From Undaria pinnatifida (taxonomy: Eukaryota > Sar > Phaeophyceae > Laminariales > Alariaceae), in assembly GCA_012845835.1 (NCBI GenBank), contig JABAKD010000009.1, positions 13,111,955 through 13,175,954 on the forward strand: a stretch of DNA of 64,000 nt. Direction: 5' to 3'. Below the pieces are notes generated by a model. That model was not told the origin of the DNA. It ran no database searches and worked only from the letters and a program-made list of their open reading frames with translations. Numbering within the stretch: the first letter of the stretch is position 1; each line of letters begins with the position of its first letter. A program made the translations under genes and the position numbers. Positions 11,633 through 23,894 of this stretch are shown here, one piece after another.

Positions 11633-12731
11633 GTCATTTGGCGTGTTTGTTGGACGTACGCAAGATGAAACTACCGGTGAATATACTGGCCGGGTCAATC
11701 AGTAGATTGCTGCTGCCAGTAAATACTGAGCCACTGCCCAGCCCGAAGAAGAGAGATGCACATTAGCAGGCGGAGGATATAGCGTTGGAACGGGCATTCC
11801 AGACGGTTGTTGGTTTACCTTTGGTCTTGTGGCAGGCAACCTGCATGGGTGATAGGAATCCGACCCTGTCCTCTCTGATCGATTGCTCGGGGTTTGTGGC
11901 ACGGAAGACTCGATTGGCTGCCTACGAGTTGCTGAGAACACTCTCTGCATTGTTGTGTACAAGATGAGACCGGCACGAGTAAATCAATATGGGCGTAAAT
12001 GTATGGACCGTGTCGAGGTTTTTGTTCGAATCGAAACGACCCTCAAATTTTCGTTCATGGCGGCAGCTTCGTTGGAACATAAAACACCGAAGACGACGAG
12101 TAACCCAGTAAAGTTTGAATTATAATAACCTTTTGATATTAATACGAATAAAAATGGTCCTTATATTTACATCCACAGTAGACACAACAATGTGCGGGTA
12201 TTAGTCGCTTGAGTTCACCTCTATCAATGCTCCTGGATTGAATCCCAGTGGTCTCGCCAGCGATTTAGGAGCTTCTCCTGGTCCCGGGTTGAGGTCAAAT
12301 CGCCACCGTCGGGCAGGGGTAGTCATAGTTTTTGGCTTCTGCTGTGGTCGCAGTGGTTGTCTCCGGTGTTCTCTCTGCGCTGCCTTTGGGAAAAACCAAT
12401 CCCTCTAATGTACGGCCTTCCTGCTCTTATAGAATGCTATTTTGCCTCGGCCTCCTTTTCCTCTTCGCTACCCACGAAGTCTCAAAGTGAAAACGCTCGG
12501 GGTTGGTAGTACCTCCCATTGCAACAAGTGCCTAGTGTGAGGGAATCCGCGAGCAAACGCCTACTGTAAGCGAGGGCAAATTCTCCATTCGTCCCTAAGG
12601 GTGGAAGCAGTAACAACAAATACATCAGGCAAGCAGCAGCAGTAACTCCTGCCAATACTGGGAACAAGCGAAACCAGGAACAGGCAAACAAGCCCCACAC
12701 CCTACCCTCCTGACCTCGACCACACCATACC
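11633..12731. other. Intergenic region and probable IWS1 5' flank
   Basis: No recognised gene. This is the gap between the end of TIR element copy 1 and the IWS1 start codon. The last 250 bases, ending ACCATACC before the ATG, are the likely promoter and 5' untranslated region. I saw no clear TATA element. Confidence 0.45.
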
Positions 12732-15700
12732 ATGTCGGATCTCGACGACATGTTTGGCTCGGACTCCTCAGACGAGGAGTTTGAACCGTCAGTTGGCAAG
12801 ACAAAGAAGAAGGCACCAGCTGCTCACACCAGCGACGATGAAGCCGGCGAGGATACGAACGATCACGTAGACTCTGACATGGACGACAACGACGACCACG
12901 TCCCCCCCCCATCCCCCCCAGCGGCGGCGGCAACAGTAGCAGCCTCCGGGTCTGACGCCGAATCACCGCCGCCCCTAGCTGATAGTGCAGGGGACCAAGC
13001 GGGAGACGACTCTGTAATGGGGGGGACGGGGCTGAGCGATAGCGAGGAAGAGGAAGAGCGAGCCTCTGCTGCGGCTGCTACTGCTGCTGCTGCTTCTGAG
13101 CAGGCCGTGGATGATGATCTTTTTGGGAGCGACTCTGACTCTGGCGGGGACACCGGGGCCGGGACTCGAGGAGGGGGTGCCCCAGCAGCAGACGACGATG
13201 AGAATGATCCTTTTGAAGATAGCGATGATGGGGGTGGGGGAGGTGGCGGGGGGAGGGAGAAGGGGAAAACCCTCGGCCGGTTAAGCAAGGGGGGTAAGGG
13301 GAAGGGGAAGAAGCGCAAGGCGGAGGGGGACGCTGAGGGCAGCGCTTTAAAGAAGACCAAGGGGAAGGGGAAGAAGGGGGATGAGCTCGAGAAGAAGGGC
13401 AGAAAGGGCAAGAAGGGTAAGAAGGGGGCAGTGGACGGGGAGGACGGGGGGCAACAGCCGAAGAAATCGAAGAAGAAGAAAGACAAGGACGGGAAGATCA
13501 AGAAGAAAAAGAAGAAAAAGGTCAAGGGTGCTGATGGTGATGGGGGAGGTAGCTCGCAGCTACAAGACTTGGGGCTCTTGTCCTCGGACGAGGAAGGAGG
13601 GGGGGGGGAGGACGAGGACGAGGACGAGGTCGAGCTCAGCGGCAGCGACTTGGACCTACAGCCTGCCGAGGCAGGGGGGTCCGGCGACGAGGAGAAACCG
13701 AAGAGGAGGAGGGAGGTCCGCACGAAAGAGGACGACGACTTCATCGATGACACGGTAAGAACAGATGCAATCAGCTCGCCTACCCTATTTGACTCGTATG
13801 GTAGTTTACTCTACCTGGTACGATGAGTGGTGGTGTAGTATGTTCACAGTTATTTTGTGCAACATTTTTAGTTCATAAAAATGTGGGCACCACACGAATC
13901 ACCTTTGGTGTGAGGCTTTCAGGTTCTCACTGGTCGCTTTTCTTATTCAACGATGATGATACCACAAGACATGCGTTTACTACTTATTTTACAATACAAG
14001 ATTCTCCTCCGGGATGGGGTTGATTTGGCATCCCGGGGACGTCGCAAGTCGAAAAGGGCATTTCAATGATATGTGTGTGCTTCAGTAGTACTGTTTTTTT
14101 TGCTTCTGTTGTAGACTACCGGTATGCTTCGTATACCTGGTACCTCTGTGTTTGATTGTTCCCAGGTACGTTTAACGTTAAGGCGATGTTGTCGTGGTTC
14201 GATCTCCTGCTGCTGCTGTGCACCGAACACGCACACATACTGTGGCTGCCACAAAGGCGAGAGCTTGGGGCACGGCTTCCGTTGTGCTGCTGCTGCATCG
14301 TAGCAGGTAGCAGAGCGTAAACACAATTTGACTTACGATGTTGTACAGCGGGCGGGAGAGCGGATAAAAACCGAGAGAGCGGATAAAAACCGAGAGAGCG
14401 GAGCGGGCAATTGAAAAATACAAAAAAATATGCGGGATTTTGTACGCACCTACTCGGATCGGCCTGGCGGAGCGCAACCCCTTGACAAACGAGCCAGCTC
14501 AGCGCCTTTGAATTCCCAGAGCACGTGCCATGGCGCTCGACCGCGACCCAGACATGGGTCGTTTCGTACCGACGGACCCCTTGCTTGCCCCGCAGCCGAG
14601 AGCGCGCGAGAGAAACCTCGGCCGCCGGAGAACAGCATGCCAATAAAGCGCATATTGTACATGTACATGTCATAGGATTGTTTTCGCAGTGATACCGGTG
14701 TGTTCCCGCTTCGTTGAATACTCAAACAACGGCCGAGTGCCGACCATGGAACACGAGCACTGCCGCCGGCAACCGCCAGCAAGCCTGGTACGAGTACTTG
14801 CATGATACGAGGTACCTGGTTTTGGTTGCCTATTTAAATCACGTAGTCTAGACTAGAGCAGTATTACAGTCTGCCAGGCTACCATGTACCCTGTACGCTG
14901 TTTGGAAGAGGCAGTCGCTATCCATGATCCAGGTATTCGATTGGTGTGCATACTGCACGCCATCGCTCATTTAGCACGTGAGCACCGTCATCATCGTATT
15001 TTAGCCCTTGATACTTAGTAAGAGTATTGGAATACATCACAACAGTACAGTAGCAGTATGCGCTCGCAACAGTTAATCAAATGCCAAAGTATAGAGCTTT
15101 GAGTGGGCAGGATTTCACGACTAATAACTCATCGGTAGAGCTGTGAGTCGGCACGACTTAAGTCGCCAACTAGTTATTAGTCGGACTATTAATTAGTCGT
15201 TCCCCGACGGTGCCGACTATTCGACTTATTTGGTTTCCATACGTGTAGGAATGATGGTTTAATGTATGATGCATTTTTTAGCATTTTTTCCTTTTTGGGC
15301 GCATCGCCGGGGAGCTATTTGGCTCGCTTCGCTCGCCTGACTTAAGTCGGCAAGCCGGCTGGCCATCAGCTGGCTTCGCCTGATTTAAGTCGGCAAGTTG
15401 GCTGGCCATCAGCTGGCTTCGCCAGCCGACTTGCCGACTAAAGTCGGTTAGTCGGCTAACGGCACCTACCGATTAGTAGAGCTGTAAACAATCCCTCTTA
15501 TATGTATGGAAACCCAATAAGTCGGAGAGTTGGCAGCTTCCGGGAACGACAATTAAATAGTCCGACTAATAACTAGTTGGTAACTTGAGTCGTGCCGACT
15601 CACAGCTCTACCAAAGCAGTTGTGACAATGCTGAAGTTTCGCATGCGCAGAGCCGGTGTATCAGTCACCAGGTATACAGCAACGCTGGGCCCGATATAAG

Positions 15701-17523
15701 GCGACACTAGTATCTATATATGTCGACTAATATACAGCTGCTATAATACAAGGCGACCCTAAATCGCTTAAGACACTACTATTAATAGGAGCGTGTATCG
15801 GTTTAAGCCCGAGTATCAGGCGACTTATGCACGACTTGCTTTATTCGGACGACTTCGGCGCAGAAAAAAAGACTCTCCTTGTTACACAGATCCATCATCC
15901 ATTCTGAGCAAAGTGGAAATAAGGAAAAAAGGGCGGTGGGAGAGGTCTCAGCCGCGTCTTTCATCTCTCGGCGCACCTGGGCTAGTTGGCGAGTTAGAAG
16001 TTTGCGCTGAAGCGAGCAGCAACGACGAAGCGTGCCATGCGTTGCGCAGGGCAAGAACGACTTTTGGTTAGGGTCGATGCTGTTGCTATTTGTGATAACT
16101 CGTGCACGAGGTTAGTTGATGCTTATTGATGCGAAAAGTTAGCAAGGTACAAGTGCATTTTTATTCCAACGCTGTGTTCCTATTTTTACGTTCGCTGTAG
16201 TTAAATACGTGGAGGATTATCCGGAGGCTGCACGAGAGCAGCCGAAGGATCCGATTTAGACCAGGTATTGAGCCGTCTTCGAGATAGCTCGAGCTGAGGG
16301 CCACCTCTCGGCGCGCTTTGTCCTGGACGAGCCTCACCTTGCTCGCCCCTCGCGACTCTGCGGAGGGCGGCCTCGGGCGTTCTCAGTTCATGTCGTCACG
16401 GCCGCGGTTTAATCACATTTTTGGCCAAAATTATGCTTCGAAATGTCAAGTGCGCAGTCGTATATACGTACAATAATGCAGGAGTCTGTCCAACATATTA
16501 TGTAAGCCATTGTTGTGGTAGCTCAACGGGTAGGCTCGAACTTTTCTTATCACGACTCGCGTGTTCGAATCTCGTGGTGAACCCGCTTTTCTTAGCTTGA
16601 AAAATAGATGAAAAAAATGGCTTCCATCCCTTTGGGCTCGAGCCTCGGTGTGTTTCCAATAAGCCTTTGTTTACTTTTCTTCTCGTTTTTTTTTTCCGTA
16701 CGGGTGGGCTCGAACTTTTCTGATTACGACCCGCGAGTTAGAATCTGGTGGCGAACCCCCTTTTTTGGCAGTGAAACAAAAGTTTTTTCGGATTTCTTCG
16801 CTTTGGGTTCGAGCCTCGGTGTTTATCCGATATTCGTTTACTTGTGTTGTTCCTACATTTTTTGTTCTACACGTACCGGTTCTAAATTTCTTCGAAGTAT
16901 ATATTTTCATGTACGCATATTATTCTCGATACTGCTTGCCGTTTGCCCAACTGCTCGTGCTGCCGCAGCTGCTGTTTTGAAATTGCACGTACATGAGAGT
17001 TGTGCGACTGCTGATGCTGCTGTTACGAACATTTTTTTTCTTCTTCGTGCTCATCCCGTCTAATATCGTCGCACTTATTAATAGTATTGACATTAGGCAA
17101 CGGCACCTTCATCACCAAGTAGAGCCAATAATCCCGGCATGCCCTTCGCTTCGCTTTTATTTTACGAGTACGTTCGCTTTTCTCCCCCTCTTTGTTTTAC
17201 CCCGAATCTGATGACCGGAGTTCGAACGCTGGCATGCCTTCGACCTCTCTTGTTCTTGCATTGTTTAATACAGACTACCAGGGTATGTTTTGTGCTTAGT
17301 ATACGTCGACACAACTGAAGTAACTCTCGGATGCGTGTCTACCTTCTGCAAATAGCACTCGGGCTAGATTTCTTGCTTCCTGGGTGCTGCGTGCTGCTGC
17401 ACCAAACGTACTAAATTATATGTATGCTGTACTTGTGCGGCGTGACGTTTGTCCTTGTACTGCCACTGCCGCTGCTTGCTGTTGTTGCATTTATACGCAC
17501 GAGAAGTGCACCGGCTGTTGTAC

Positions 17524-17554
<31 letters not shown>

Positions 17555-19712
17555 CGCCGCCATACGACGAGTAGTGTACACTGCTGCTGCTGTACGAACA
17601 GCTACGAAAAACGGGACTATGTGTGTGGTTCTTGATGTTCTGCGTTATTTATCTGCACTCAACGATGACTGTTTTTTGCGCCCCTTGGCGGTGCGTAATG
17701 TCTCGTGCACGGCCTTTTCTCTGTTCGACCATGACACCCTCGACTGTTACGGGCTTGCGCGGAGCCGCAGGCAGGCGTCAGCCCGCCGCGTCGAAACCCC
17801 CCTTGTATTTTGTATTATTTTACGCACAAAAATTGAAACGCCGACTTTTGTGACACGTCACCCAACAAATCTGACCGCCTTCGTTGCTTTGGACGCCGTT
17901 TGTTTCGTTAATCTCTTGCCGTACACATGGTAACTCATGTAACACGTCGCGGCGGTTTCCTACCTTCAAAACTGTAAAGGATGACAACCGGGACCTGTTG
18001 GACGAGTACAGCCAAGACGCACCTGCGCCTGGGAGCGACAGCGAGGCCGAGGAGGACAACTCGGGGGACCCCCACGATGATATGCCCGTCCACGAGAGCC
18101 CCATGACGTCGGTAAGCCCCTCCCTTCCCTCCGTTCCGTCTCCGTAATGAGGGACATAGGCGCTTGTCTAGTCAGCAGACACGTGCGTTTCTGTATGTTT
18201 TTAGCGTTTGACGGGCAGGTGTTGTTGGTGTTGTTGGTGTTGTTGGTGTGTTTGATGTTGTTGGTGTTGTTGGTGCTGGTGGTGTTGGTGTTGGTGGTGT
18301 TGGTGGTATTGTTGTTCTTGTTGTTCTTGTTGTTCTTGTTTTTGTTCTTGTTCTTGTTCTTGTTCTTGTTCTTGTCCGCGGCCTCGGCCTCGGCCTCGGC
18401 CTCCTCATCCTCCTCCTCCTCCCCCTTCTCCTCCCCACCACCCTCCCTTCTTGTAAGCAATTTCTCCCACATCACCGCCTAATATACCGCACCCCCTCCA
18501 ACCGCCTCCCCCACTTTTATTTGTCTCAACGAAACACGATAAAACAATCGAAAACGAATATAGGTGCTGAAGTCGATGAAGCGGCGCAAGGCGCAGGACC
18601 TTAGCACGTCCGAGCGTGAGCAGATCGCGCAGGAATTTATGTTCAAGATTAACCAGGCGGCAGAGGACGACGAAGAGGCTGTGATGGCCGGCCGACCGGC
18701 CCTCAACAAGCTCAAGATGCTCAGGGTGAGTGGGGCGCGACAACAATGCAGCGGTGGCGTTATGGTAGCACTTCCCTGTGGCGTTTTCGGTGGCGATTTT
18801 GGTGGCATCCTAGGTAAAGGTTTCGGTGAAGTTTTCGGCGAAGTTTTCGGTGGCGGTTTCGTTGGGTTTTTTTTTGTGGCGTTTTGTGTAGCGTTTTCGG
18901 TGGCATTTTCGGTGGCATTGTCGGTGGCGTTTCCCGTGGCGATTCAGGTAGCGTTTCCGGTGGTGTTTCCGGTGGCGTTTCCGGTGGCATTTTTGGTGGC
19001 ATGCTCTTGTGGCATTTTCGGTGGCATGCTCTTGTGGCATTTTCGGTGGCGGTCGCGGCGGTTGCTGACGTGGGCGATATGCGGTAGGGGCGCTTGCCTG
19101 GGTGGTGGGGAACTGCCGGCTAACATGCTGCTACCGTGCCTATAGCTTATTAGCCGGCAAGCGCGGAAAAGCGCGGGGCAAAGGACAAGGCCGAGATCGT
19201 GTATTCCGTACTGGTAAGAGTCTGTTAGTGGGGCGCGTGAACGTGATGTCTTGCGTCTTGCGCTGCTCGCGCGTGTTTTGGCTCATCCGCCGACGCGTGT
19301 CCTGCCGCGCGTCACACGTTGGCCCACGATTGGTGGCCTCACGCGTTGAAGAAGTCGTCTCGACCCCTCCTTGCCCCCTCCCGCGCCCCCGCCCGCACTC
19401 CTGTCCCCTACGCCCACCCCCATATCCAATCCCACGCCCACTCCCACTCCCACCCCCACCCCTATTCTCGTGCTCTTGCTTCCTTGGTGCCTCCCCTCCC
19501 GTTCAGGTGGTCAAGGCAACCCTGGCGAAGAAGGAGCTTCAAGAAACTTTCCTAGAGTTCGACCTGCTGGGCGTCGTCAAGCGATGGCTTCAGGTGGGGT
19601 TTCTTTTCCTGCGGCATTCGTTTTCGTCGCGGTGTTATATTTTTCATTCATTTGTTTTTGGTGCACACGTTGTGTTTCTCTTCTAATTGTATTTGTTTTT
19701 TGGTGTTGTTGG

Positions 19713-19746
<34 letters not shown>

Positions 19747-22586
19747 CACCAACTGCTAATGAAGGAGAAATCCGTAGGTTACGCGTTGCTTTGTCCCGCG
19801 CGACTGGCTGCTGCCGCCTCGCGCATCTCGTGACCCCCTCCCCTCCCCACCCCTATTTCCCCCACCCCAACCCCCACCCCGCTTTCCCACTCATACATCT
19901 CCAACCCCCATTCCGCTCCCCCAGACCTCCACAATACCCATCCACCCACGCCCATACCCATCCCTTCCCCACGTCCCACTCCTAACCCCCCCATCCCACC
20001 CCTTACCCACCCCACCCATCCCACACGCCCCCCTATGCTCCCCACCCAACCCACTACGCCCCCCGCCCCCCCCCCCGCCTCTATCCACCCCACCCGACCC
20101 CCCTCCCTCTATCCACCCCACCCCACCCCCCTCCCTCTATCCACCCCACCCCACCCCCCTACCCCCCCCCTCACCCCCTCACCACCCTCCCTTACCCTTC
20201 CCATCCCCCCGCCCCTCCCACCCCCCCTTGCTTGCTCGCTATTTTGCAGCCTTACTCTAACGGGCAGCTGCCTAATCTGACGATCCGGAAGGAGATGCTG
20301 CTGATGGTCCTCATGCTGCCGGTGCAAGTAGACCACCTCAAAAGGAGCGGGATCGGGAAGGTGGTCATGGGGCTGCTTAACTGCAAGGAGGTAGGCCTGT
20401 GGGGGGTGGATGCGTGGGTGGGGGGTCGGCGGGTGGGTGGGTCGGTAGGTGGGTGGGTAGGTGGGTGGGTGGGTTGGGGGGTTGGGGGTTGGCGGGCAAC
20501 AAATGGTGACCGATAGTACACTGGTAAAACAAATACCTGGTGCCGGCTTTGAGGTACCAAGTACCAGGTACGTACTGTTTATCAGAGTTTTTCTTTTCAA
20601 TTTCTTGCATGCAAGCGTTGCATGTGAGTAACGTTGCATGTGAGTAACGCCCCCTCCGTTGCCCCCCTCCCCCTCCCCCCCCTCCCCCTCACGCCTCCAC
20701 AGGAAACAACGGAGAACAAGCGCGTGCTCCGGGAGCTGGTAAGCAGGTGGAACAGGCCAGTCTACGAGAAGGAGACGAACTACCGCGCCATGAGGTCCAT
20801 GCACGATGAGCCGGAGGCGATGGAGGTCACGCCTTCCGGGCGGAACGGAGGCAGGAGCGGTGGGGGCGGAGGCGCGGGGCGGCGGCGCGGGGCGGTAGGG
20901 GGCATGTCGCAACGCGACGGCGCGAGTAGGGACGAGGCGGTGGGAAACATCCTAAACGAGAGGGCGAAGTGAGTTTTTTTACGCTAAGACAATGCAACTC
21001 CTCTCGCTACACCCATCACTGCACCCATCGCTGCGCCCATCGCTGCACCCATGGTCTCCACCTTGTCACCGCTTTTTTTAATTTTTTTTTTATTGTATAG
21101 TTTATTACTTTTGTGTTCTTTTTTTGTTTTGTTTGTGATCGTTTTTTAGTACGCTTTTGTTTTCGCCAGCGCCGTTGGAAAGCGAAGTACGGAACTATAT
21201 ATTAATAGCTTCCTCTTGAGCAAAGTTGAGTATAGGTAATCCCTTCCCCGCCCTTCTCCCCCTATCCCCGCCCTCTCCTGGCGGTGGCGGTGTCCCATCT
21301 CGTTTGTTGCTGTTCGGGGGAGCGCTTGCTGATTGTTGGCCATGCAGGCGTTTCACAGCTTACCCCCCTCCCCGTCCCCATCTCTTCCCTGACTTCAATG
21401 ACCCCGCCTCCCCCCATGTCTTTCTTGACTCGATGACCCCCCCCCCCCCGATCCCCACTTCCCCTCTTCACCTCATCGCTTCCCTGGATTCAAACACCGC
21501 GGCCTCCCCCCCCCTCCCTCATTTCCCATCTCCCTGACTTTGATGACAGCGCCTCCCGCTCCCCTAACCCTTTCCCCCGTCTCTTTCCTGAATAAAATGA
21601 CCGCGTACCGCCGCCCCCCCTCCCCCCTCCTCCATTGTTTTCCTGATTTCATACCCGCGCCCGCCCCCCCCTCTCCCTATATCTACCCTGGCTTCAATGA
21701 CCCCCCCCCCCCCCCCCCCCTGCCGTGCCTCTTGCACGGTGCAGGGGCTTGGACCCTACGAAGTCGCGCATTCCGTTCTCGAACGGGTATGCTTTCTCCA
21801 AGGCACCGAGATCGAGGGTGGAGGGTAACGGTCGCCCACCGCCGCAGCAGGTGCACGCCCCCTAGAATTCCGATTTTTTTGCACAGCCTGAAATGGACAG
21901 ATCAGATCAGATCAGATCAGATCCCCATGGTATGACCCTAAAGGGCAGATAGAAAGATATTTTCGTAGCTCTGGGTGTGCCATTCGTGATCTGTGTTGAG
22001 CAGATCTGCCCGTGTTTTGTCGCGCGGAAATCGCAGTCTATGATGCGTACGATACATGTATCACAGCGCGTGTTGGCCGCGCGGGAGATGTTGTGTACTT
22101 ACTCCAAGTATGTATAACTTCTCCATATCGGTAGATCAGGAGCTAGATGATATCACCCTCGTGTGTATAAAACTTTACCAGGGACATTTATAGAACATGT
22201 CCGTGTCGGTAGGGTAGGAGATAGATGACCTGAGTCGTAACCTGTCCGGTGGGTGCAATTTGGTAAGTCGCCCACGAGGAGGGAAAGGTAGAGGACTGGC
22301 GATGTATTAGTAAATTTGATAAAACCTTTGCCAGGCCGAGGTTGGATGTCCCTGCCCGCGCCATTGCTGCTCCTAGTTTTTTTTTTTTTCTTGCTGTTGT
22401 TGTTGTTCTTATTCCTATTCTCGTTGTGACTGTTGTATACACATCTTCCCGATACTGATCTTGTTTGTTTTTTATTTGTCCGTTTTTTTTTGGTCTGCAT
22501 GTGCGGTAAAGGTGGACACGAGCGCGCGCACCAAGCTGCTCAAGAAGATGGCCGTGCTCTCTCGACCCGTCAGCAAAAACGCATGA
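12732..22586 (+). CDS. IWS1: Transcription elongation factor IWS1/SPN1, eight exons
   Basis: IWS1 (Spn1) binds SPT6 and elongating RNA polymerase II in the nucleus. Exons are 12732-13754, 17980-18111, 18564-18725, 19507-19593, 20250-20390, 20703-20968, 21745-21850 and 22512-22586. All have GT-AG borders and matching phases, giving 663 residues. Residues 1-341 are a disordered acidic and lysine-rich tail (DSDSGGD, KKSKKKKDKD). The TFIIS N-terminal-type domain covers about 420-525, with KLKMLRVVKATLAKKELQET, VVKRWLQP, LPNLTIRKEML and LKRSGIGKVVM. SRWNRPVYEKETNYRAM follows, and the C-terminal tail contains SRIPFSNGYAFSKAPRS, as expected for the family. The start is the first ATG of a long open exon. 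Intron 1 (4.2 kb) carries a foldback element and tRNA-like repeats. The other introns are C-rich or minisatellite-rich. Confidence 0.93.
15134..15612. mobile_element. Foldback/MITE-like element with long inverted arms
   Basis: The left arm begins GGTAGAGCTGTGAGTCGGCA and the right arm is its complement, ending at 15612. Arms pair imperfectly over about 115 bases, through ACTAGTTATTAGTCGGACTA and into GGTTTCCATAC. The centre repeats CGACTTAAGTCGG-type words and GGCTGGCCATCAGCTGGCTT. There is no coding capacity. A degenerate partial copy of the left end lies just outside, near 15090-15130. I could not find a clear target duplication. Confidence 0.75.
16510..16860 (+). repeat. Tandem tRNA-like unit, probably SINE-derived
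   Basis: The first unit shows an A-box-like TAGCTCAACGGG at 16519-16530 and a B-box-like GTGTTCGAATC at 16561-16571, spaced as in a tRNA. The acceptor, D and anticodon stems do not pair, so it is not a functional tRNA. A diverged second unit begins near 16700 (ACGGGTGGGCTCGAAC). Both units are followed by TTTGGGCTCGAGCCTCGG or a close variant. Confidence 0.45.
18225..18380 (+). repeat. TTG/TTC-rich simple repeat in IWS1 intron 2
   Basis: Runs of TTGTTGGTG, then TTGTTC, pass into GGCCTC repeats. It lies inside intron 2 (18112-18563), whose borders are GTAAGC and ATAG. Confidence 0.85.
18760..19065 (+). repeat. Minisatellite GTGGCNTTTTCG in IWS1 intron 3
   Basis: Irregular units of 12 to 18 bases are built on GTGGC followed by GTTTTCG, ATTTTCG or GTTTCCG. 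Near 19000-19045 a unit containing ATGCTCTTGTGGC is repeated. It lies wholly inside intron 3 (18726-19506). Confidence 0.85.
19594..20249 (+). repeat. IWS1 intron 4: TTG run and C-rich CCACCC/CCTCCC tract
   Basis: The intron opens GTGGGG and closes TTTTGCAG. It holds a TTG run at about 19715-19746 and a pyrimidine tract from about 19830 to 20230 with repeated CTCTATCCACCCCACCCC. Such C-rich tracts before acceptors recur in several introns here. Confidence 0.85.
20391..20702 (+). repeat. IWS1 intron 5 with GGTGGGTG run
   Basis: The intron opens GTAGGC. It contains a G-rich GGTGGGTGG run at about 20395-20490, one copy of the TACCAGGTA motif (20562-20570) and a C-rich tract before CACAG. Confidence 0.85.
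20969..21744 (+). other. IWS1 intron 6
   Basis: The intron opens GTGAGT at 20969. If unspliced, the reading frame would stop at the TGA overlapping the donor. It contains poly-T runs and several blocks of the type TTCAATGACCCCGCCTCCCC, and ends GTGCAG after a C run. The phase-2 junction restores a lysine and continues into the conserved C-terminal tail. Confidence 0.85.
21851..22511 (+). other. IWS1 intron 7
   Basis: The intron opens GTGCAC and closes GGTAAAG. It contains five tandem AGATC units near 21899-21921 and T-rich stretches near 22378-22500. No gene seen. Confidence 0.8.
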
Positions 22587-23840
22587 TAAGCGAGAGAAGC
22601 AGGAGCAGCGACACGAGGGCAGACGGCACAGGGTGAAGTGGGGACGGAGCGGGGTGGGGTGCGGTTCGGTGGAGTGGGGTGAGATGGGGAACACCCTGAT
22701 CTCTACCAACAAACGTGTCTCACTCTGATTCGAAGTGGGAGGACCCTTATAACGTGGGTGGACGTGTCAAAACAGACTGAAATCGGGGAGGGAGTGGAGG
22801 CTCGCCATTCGTCTACCGTGGTCGGCCTGAATCCACGGGAAGGGTGGGAGTTGTAGATCGAGAGCGACAGGGAGAGAAGGAAACCAGTACAACCACCTCC
22901 GAAGCCCCCCTTTCCCCGCCCCGCCTCGGTGTTAGTGGCTGGTGTGGTGGCTTATTAGAGAACTCCCGCCCCCCCTCTTTCCGTCTCGAAAGGGATGGGT
23001 GGTAAATGGTCAAATGACTAAGGCAAGCAACAAATGAGTACCCCCCCCCCCCCCCCCCCTAGATGTTTCCGGCTACTGTCTACTGTGGCTGATGAGTGAG
23101 CCCCCCCCCCCCCCTTCCCGCTGTGCTGCGGACTGTTGTCGTTGTGGATGATGAGGGGGCTTCGCGCACGAGCTTTCCGTGATGGCGAGCAGAGAACCCT
23201 TCGCTGTGCCGTGTGTCGTGTGTGTGTGTGGGGGGTGTTCCGAGGTGTAGTCGGAGGCGTTAACTCTTGGTTCTGCCAAAATGATCCCACACTGTTTTCA
23301 GGTATTTTTTCCCCCAAAAGGCAATGTGACCTTCTGAAGGGGTTAGCAGCCCTTTTAGCACTGCACGCCCGTTACGGGGACAAAACACTTGGAATTAGAC
23401 TAGGATCGTTTGAGGACTTGGAACAAGGTTAAGCTCGGTGTTGGTACATATTGCGTGGTTCTCCCTCCGAAGGCGGGAGGCGTTTTTTTTGGAGGGGGGT
23501 GCGGCGACCCCCCTGCGCTTTTAATCGCACAGGGGCGGGGCCCGGTCTGCTAATACTCGGCCGTTGTCGACAGTACGTTCGTTGTACCGGTACCAGGTAC
23601 CTGGTAGTAATAATACCGTAACGCCGTTACGGCTGTCCGCGAGTGGTCTTACACTTTAGGCAGATGTACGGTATGGGACAGAATGCGAGACGGGAGGGGA
23701 GGTGCCATTAGGTGGGAAAAAGCGCCGGGTGTGTGTTTATTTTGCGAAAAGCAGAGAACGACATCGTACATACATGCATTTGCATCGCTGACTGACTGGC
23801 TGGCTGTGTTTGCATCGGCTGGTCTGTCGGTCGGCTTTGC

Positions 23841-23857
23841 TTGGTTGGTTGGTTGGT

Positions 23858-23892
<35 letters not shown>

Positions 23893-23894
23893 TT
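23841..23894 (+). repeat. GGTT/GGCT tetranucleotide run
   Basis: Four to five GGTT units pass into about eight GGCT units. It produces an artefactual peptide of alternating Trp, Leu, Ala and Gly in one frame. Confidence 0.9.

Larger units (their letters stand above)
13755..17979 (+). other. IWS1 intron 1 (4.2 kb)
   Basis: The intron opens GTAAGA and closes CTGTAAAG. It contains a 479-bp foldback element (15134-15612), a tandem tRNA-like unit (about 16510-16860) and a CTG-rich stretch near 17470-17560. No other gene is recognised, and its predicted frames are short. Confidence 0.85.

Noticed and set aside
12863-13753. 296-codon minus-strand frame rich in Ser, Phe and Pro
   Set aside because: It is exactly antisense to the lysine- and acid-rich first exon of IWS1, so it is a composition shadow.
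16512-16582. tRNA gene call
   Set aside because: A- and B-box words are present, but the acceptor, D and anticodon stems do not pair.
20109-20912. 267-codon minus-strand frame
   Set aside because: Antisense to IWS1 exons 5 and 6 and the C-rich introns between them.
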